64,000 nucleotides of DNA. Source: Avena insularis. Lineage: Eukaryota > Streptophyta > Magnoliopsida > Poales > Poaceae. The stretch lies in assembly GCA_023614405.1 (NCBI GenBank), contig CM042684.1, positions 471,829,650 to 471,893,649 on the forward strand, given 5' to 3'. Made by a program: the position numbers and the translations under genes. Each line of letters opens with the position of its first letter. Position 1 is the first letter of the stretch. Shown here piece after piece: positions 59,031 through 64,000 of the stretch. The notes under the pieces were generated by a model that saw only the letters and a list, made by a program, of their open reading frames with translations, ran no database searches and had not been told where the DNA came from.

Positions 59031-61507
59031 GCTAGTATCAGAGCATATGCTTTGACCTTAGGATTAAAACCCTTTTAGGAAGATCTGTAGGTTAGATAGT
59101 GACTATAGGAGCCATCTTATCTAAACCAAGACTTGTGATGATATCCACTTGAGGATAAACCTTGTCACACTTAAGTTGGATGTTTTTATCATCTTTCTTA
59201 AGGATTAGTTGTATGTCTTCTCTAGAGAAATGCCATTTTAGTGTAGCTCTAAATAGGTATAACACCACTAAGATATCTTTAGTAAGTTAAAATATTAAAG
59301 AAGATTAAGACTACGATTATGATATCATGTGGAGTAGTATTAGTGATGGAGTCTATATTTAGAACCCATGTGAAGTAGCAGAATCTTACCACTAGTCGAT
59401 ACTACTATACCACATAAGGTAGACCATCAGAGTATTTATAGATACAATTGGAAGTAAATCATGTGGCATTTACTTGAGAATTCCATGTGATGGAGTAGAA
59501 TTCTGTTAAGAATCATTAATAGTAAGCTAAGGAGAAGAGTCGTCATGGTGAGATTATCTCTTTAATCATGATGACTAGGTAAATCTTAACAAGTTCGTGG
59601 TGAGAATAGCTCCGAGACCATGATAAGTCTGTAATTAGGACCAGTACTTAGTAAATAATCTTGTAATAACAAGTAAAGAACAGTGTAGGTTTATGATAGA
59701 ACACATAGGTGTCATAACATTATGATAATTTTTGGATTATGGTAGTGAAAACAATTGTGTTAAAAGTTTTGAGAGATCATGTTAGGATAGTTACGATAGA
59801 ATGGAAAGTTGGTAGTATTTAGTAGTCCCAAAAGAAAGGTAAGAGATTAGTTAGAACCAAAGTGAGACCACTTTTCTCAACATTATCTTGTTGCACCTGA
59901 GCAATTTGGGTAGATATTGAGATTAAAAGTAGTATAAACCCTAAGTGCTAAGTAACACAAAGTAAACCTATACTAGGATGTGTCATATACTACACAGCTA
60001 AGCCTGAATTCTAGAGGCATTATACTCAACTATTATATTTCGGGCTTAGAATGATGTGTGTTATATGTACCACATTTGGATTTTTGGTTTTTCTTGGATC
60101 TTCTTGATTGACTAGATCTGTACATGAAGTTTGACTTGGTGTGCAAATGCATGTTGCATCACCAAGTTATTACTTGATGTTATAGACCTAGATAGAAAAG
60201 GGAATTCATGTAAGGGAGTGACGAGTTCCGAAGATCAAGATGAAGACTTGCATAAAGAAGGAAGCTGAATATATGGAGTATCAACACTATTTTGAAGGAT
60301 GGATCACTCTCAACTCATTATGAGCTGGCAATAAAAAGGATTATTAGTGCACAAAAGGTGTGGAGCAACATGAAGGATGAACTTAAGTTCACTTAAAGTA
60401 GATATGTTGCTCAGAAGCTAATGCAGTAGTTGTACCAAGTTTATGGAAGTATCATGAATCAGTGCAAAAAAGAAGTTTTGGAGAAAAAGTGGTATTCAAG
60501 CTCTGACAACTCAGAGAGAATGTCCGTAAGAAGTCGAAAACCCGTAGGGTAATCCATACACCTAGGAGGATTCGCAGCTGGTATCCGTAGCTGGTATCCT
60601 AGCGGTGTAGTGAAGTAGGTCATCTTTGTGTAATTTAAAGAGTATAAAACTTGGCCTAAGTTAAGTTAGACCTAAGGAAGTATGAAATTAAAAAATCTTC
60701 TTTCGAGACGCTTCGCAAAATCTGGCTTACCAAAGAGAAAATGTCCAAATGGTTAAGAGTAAGACAAATAGTGTTGGAAGATTCATTTCGGAGATCCACA
60801 ATGGTGTGGGTATACCGCAAATTCTTTCGTGAGACCTTATATAGGTAAGATATAAGCTGGAGAGAGACCAATATCCTTACTATTGAGTTAATGGGTGTTA
60901 TACATGAAGTTTATAGACCATTAGGAAACCCCAAGGGGGAGAGTAAACAATAAACACTGAAGTGTTGTTGCTAACTTGCTGACTAAAGGTGGGAGAAGAA
61001 GTACAAATGTGTGGTGAGATTAAGCCTTATTCTCATAGGGTTATAAGAAATCATTTGTATAAGAGTACTCTCTAGTGTATGTCCGGATGAAAGATCGAAG
61101 GAGATATAACTACTTAACCCTAGTGAACTAGTTATAAAAGGGAAACAGCTGGTAAGTTTTCCTTAAGAAGGAGGAGAGCTTACCAAAATAAGTCCAGTGT
61201 ATAGTAGTAGGAAAGCCTGATTAGAATGGACTAAATGTGTCCCAAACCAATCCTAAGTAGAACTTTGAAGATGTAACCCAAGGGATTATAGTAGAAGGAG
61301 TATGCTACATATTGGATATGACAGACGAAAGTTGCCAAGTATGAAGAGAATTCAAGGAAAAATATTTGGATACGGGATACCACGATTATCTCATTTGTGA
61401 TCACAATGGAGTTGGGAAAGGTTGTGATCAATATAAGTCAACTCCTCATTCCCAAATGTAAGAGAGTATGAACTTCAGGGACAAAGTTGATTTTAAGGGG
61501 GAGAGTC
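59031..61507 (+). other. L4 non-coding interior
   Basis: These 2.5 kb hold no recognisable gag or pol and no ORF above about 72 codons. Base composition is A/G-rich. The interior ends with a polypurine tract (aagggggagagtc, about 61495-61507) directly before the 3' LTR. Scattered similarity to decayed gag-pol cannot be excluded without a search. Confidence 0.7.
59032..59044 (+). other. L4 primer binding site (initiator tRNA-Met type)
   Basis: CTAGTATCAGAGC is one base away from TGGTATCAGAGC, the common complement of the plant initiator tRNA-Met 3' end. It follows the LTR by one or two bases. Confidence 0.68.
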
Positions 61508-62302
61508 TGTAACATCCCAGCATTAGAGCTTAGAAATAAGCTGAGATGAGGTGTGTGCATTGCATTCATGCATAGAAAATTTGGGGAATTTTCGCGCAAA
61601 ACTAAAGAAGCTATAGAATGATCGAGGTCTCCCTTGTTCTGATGAAAGCATCCGAACAAGTGCGATAGATTTCGGCATAACCTCTCTTGTATATTTTGTG
61701 TTTGAGGGGAAGACAATTCAAATTCGATTATTCCATTGATACAATTGAATCTATAAAAGAGAATTTGAAATGAAATAATTACAATAATAATCTTTATTAT
61801 TACAAATAAACAGATAGTATTATTGTTCTTTACAATAAAAGAATGAAAGTAAATTACAGTAAACAAATAAATAGAAAAGTAATTACATAAATAAAATAAC
61901 TAAAAGAATTCTTTATTACAAAACAATATATAAATCACAATGTCTTTTACAAAGGAATAAGGAAATTACAAAATAAGAAAGTAAAATCTAAAACTAAATC
62001 CATCTTCAATTTCTCCATCTTATAAATCTTTTCTTTATATTTCTAATCTTGTATACCTGCAAAACAACTCAAAAGAACACAAAACAAGTAAAATAATAAG
62101 GGGGTTAAAGTATAAATAGAGCCCTCAGATATCAACAGTGAAGGGCACTGTTTTGTCTCATCATTGAGCTTAATTTGAAGGGGCAAGTTTCACCAAATCA
62201 TAGTATCTGTTCTTAATCAGATAGTTGCCTCAGTACAACATCATTGGTAGTGAATTATGGGGCAAGTTTCACCAGAGTGGTAGAAGTGAAAAGGAGGAGT
62301 AT
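61508..62302 (+). repeat. L4 3' LTR, first 795 bp
   Basis: It matches 43661-44450 with scattered substitutions, about six in the first 90 bases by hand count. L6 interrupts it after GGAGTAT. Confidence 0.88.
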
Positions 62303-64000
62303 TGATGACCCACAAGTATAGGGGGTGTATCGCAGTATTTTCGAGGGAAGTGAAACCCAATTTATTGATTCGACACAAGGGGATCCAAAGAATATTTATA
62401 AGCCTTAACAACTGAGTTATCAATTCAGCTGCACCTGGAAACAATCTTGCTCACAGCAGTTTATCAGTAGGAATAGTAAAGTAATAGCAGTACTAAAAGT
62501 AAAGACAGTAGTAACAATTGCATTAAACAGTAGGATTAAGGCATGGTAGGCACAGGGATGGATGGACGGGCGTTGCATGGACAAGACAATTCATATGGCA
62601 ATCAGAACATAGGGCATTTGCAGATAAATAAGATAAAGCATCCAAGTACTAGATAATCATAGGCATGTGTTCCATATATAGTCATACGTGCTCGCAATGA
62701 GAACTTGCACAACATCTTTTGTCCTGCCAGCCCGTTTGCAGCAGGGCCTCAAGGGAACTACTAGCAATTAAGGTGATCCTTTTAATAGAGCACCAGAGCA
62801 AAGCATTAACACTCCATGAACACATGTGATCCTCACATCAAAACCATTCCCGCCGGTTATCCTGATTTCTGTCACTTCAGGGCCTTTGGTTCCGGACAAC
62901 GACGTGTGTATACAACTTGTAGATAAGACCATAAACAATACTATCATAATAAATCAGTAACATGTTCAGATCTGAAATCATGGCACTCGGGCCCTAGTGA
63001 CAAGCATTAAGCATAACAAGTTGCAACAAAGTCAAAAAGCACTAATAATAGATACTAGGCACCATGCCCTAACAATCTGATGCCATTACATGAACGATCT
63101 CATCCAATCCCTACCATCCCCATAGCCTACAGCGGGGGATTACTCACTCATAGATGGGGAAACATGGATGGTCGATGGAGAAGCGATGGTGATGATGATG
63201 GCAATGATCTCCTCCAGTTCCCCATCCCGGCAGGGTGCCAGGACGGAGTTTTTGGTTCCGAATCACGAAATCTGGTGGTGGCGGCGCAACGGAACTCTTT
63301 CTGGAAAAACGTCGAACCCCCCTTGGTTTTTAGGTCAAGAGGCGACTTATAGGCGAAGAGGGAGGCCGAGGGGGCAGCCGAGGCGGCCACACCACCCCCA
63401 GGCGTGGCCTGGCCTGGCCCGCACGACCAGGTGGTGTGGGCCCCTCGTGGCCCTACTCCGTCTCGTCTTCTGGCTCCCTGAATCTTCTAGTGAAATAGGA
63501 TTTTTGGCATATTTTCCAGGATTTTTCCTGATAGTTGATTTTCTGCACAAAAACTAGACACCAAGGTAATTCTGCTGAAAACAGCGTCTGTCCATGTTAG
63601 TTGTATCCAAATCACACAAGTTTAGAGAAAAAACAATAGCAAAAGTGTTCGGGAAAGTAGATACGTTTTGGATGTATCAACTCCCCCAAGCTTAGCTTAT
63701 TGCTTATCCTCAAGCAATTCAGTTTAAAACTGAGTGCGATAAAAGAAACTTTCACGAACACATTTGCTTCATAGGATGTATAAATTCTTAGCATGTGATC
63801 AACTACTCAGGCAATTCATAATAAAGAGTATGCAACTAAGTTTACTTAATAGTTTTTACAAGCTATGAAGAGATTCCAACTCAAAAATAATAAGTAGTAT
63901 GAAACATAAACATAAGCAACATTGCAATGCTCATAACAGGGTATGATAGAGTGGTATCTCGCTTGCCTTTGATTGTAGAGCAAACATAAATGCCAAGGCA
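62303..64000 (-). mobile_element. L6: Athila-type element, 3' end only
   Basis: A minus-strand element enters from the right edge. Its 3' LTR is 62303-63679 (TGATGACCC ... GATGTATCA), and a polypurine tract (CTCCCCCAAGCTT, 63681-63693, plus-strand writing) follows. The last 300 bases are non-coding interior. The left flank is AGTAT (62298-62302), the probable target duplicate. The first kilobase matches the L5 LTR, but the last 200-300 bp (the U3 start in element direction) are different. Confidence 0.85.

Larger units (their letters stand above)
43661..62302 (+). mobile_element. L4: LARD-like element with giant LTRs and non-coding interior
   Basis: The 5' LTR runs 43661-49992 and continues 58895-59030 after the L5 insertion, about 6.47 kb in total. 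The non-coding interior is 59031-61507 (about 2.5 kb). The 3' LTR begins at 61508 and is cut by L6 at 62303. The two LTR starts match for almost 800 bp with scattered changes. A tRNA-Met-type primer site and a G-rich polypurine tract mark the ends of the interior. Large retrotransposon derivatives (LARDs) of Triticeae have this design. It needs all proteins in trans. The left flank is GATGA; the right flank is not in the window. Confidence 0.82.

Overview
This 64 kb window looks like intergenic chromatin from a large grass genome, most likely Triticeae (wheat, barley, Aegilops or rye). The LTR families, the En/Spm-type CACTA transposase and the long 'TGTAACATCCC' LTRs are all typical of that group. 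I see no host gene, tRNA gene or rRNA gene. Nearly every base can be placed in a transposable element. Family names such as Sabrina, WHAM, BARE/Angela and Sukkula are recognised from memory, not from a search.

I read the window as one nested stack inside a decayed CACTA DNA transposon. Visible CACTA pieces are 9554-10816, 12392-13403 and 21706-23800, with a broken TNP2 gene on the minus strand. Six insertions break it up or have landed inside those that do. (1) L1 (2141-9553, +) is a gag-pro-only Athila-type Gypsy element; its 5' LTR is cut by a Copia element whose 3' end fills 1-2140. (2) A solo Gypsy LTR lies at 10817-12391. (3) L2 (13404-21705, +) is a structurally complete Gypsy element with gag-pro, an ATHILA-ORF1-like gene and no polymerase. 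(4) L3 (23801-43660, +) is a Tat-type Gypsy element with gag, protease, RT, two RNase H domains and integrase, plus an antisense spliced ORF. Solo LTRs at 29441-33377 and 38926-42268 interrupt it. (5) L4 (from 43661, +) is a LARD-like element with an LTR of about 6.5 kb and a non-coding interior; it sits in the 3' LTR of L3. (6) L5 (49993-58889, -) sits inside the 5' LTR of L4 and itself carries a solo Copia LTR (52302-53997). L6 (62303 to the window end, -) sits in the 3' LTR of L4.

Most visible insertions have TG...CA ends. Target-site duplications are readable where both flanks are in the window: ATCAT (L2), GTAAC (L5), ACCTC, CATTA, and two with one mismatch each.

Only L3 carries reverse transcriptase and integrase, and both are interrupted. 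L1, L2, L4 and L5 (and L6 as far as visible) would need enzymes supplied in trans. The points most worth a second look are: L1 and L5 share LTRs and 3' ends but have different coding cassettes; L5 carries a Cys-rich ORF of unknown function; copies of the polypurine tract occur inside several elements; L4 has giant LTRs; L2 repeats one palindrome in both LTRs and its interior; and the L3 stop codons look like cytosine deamination.
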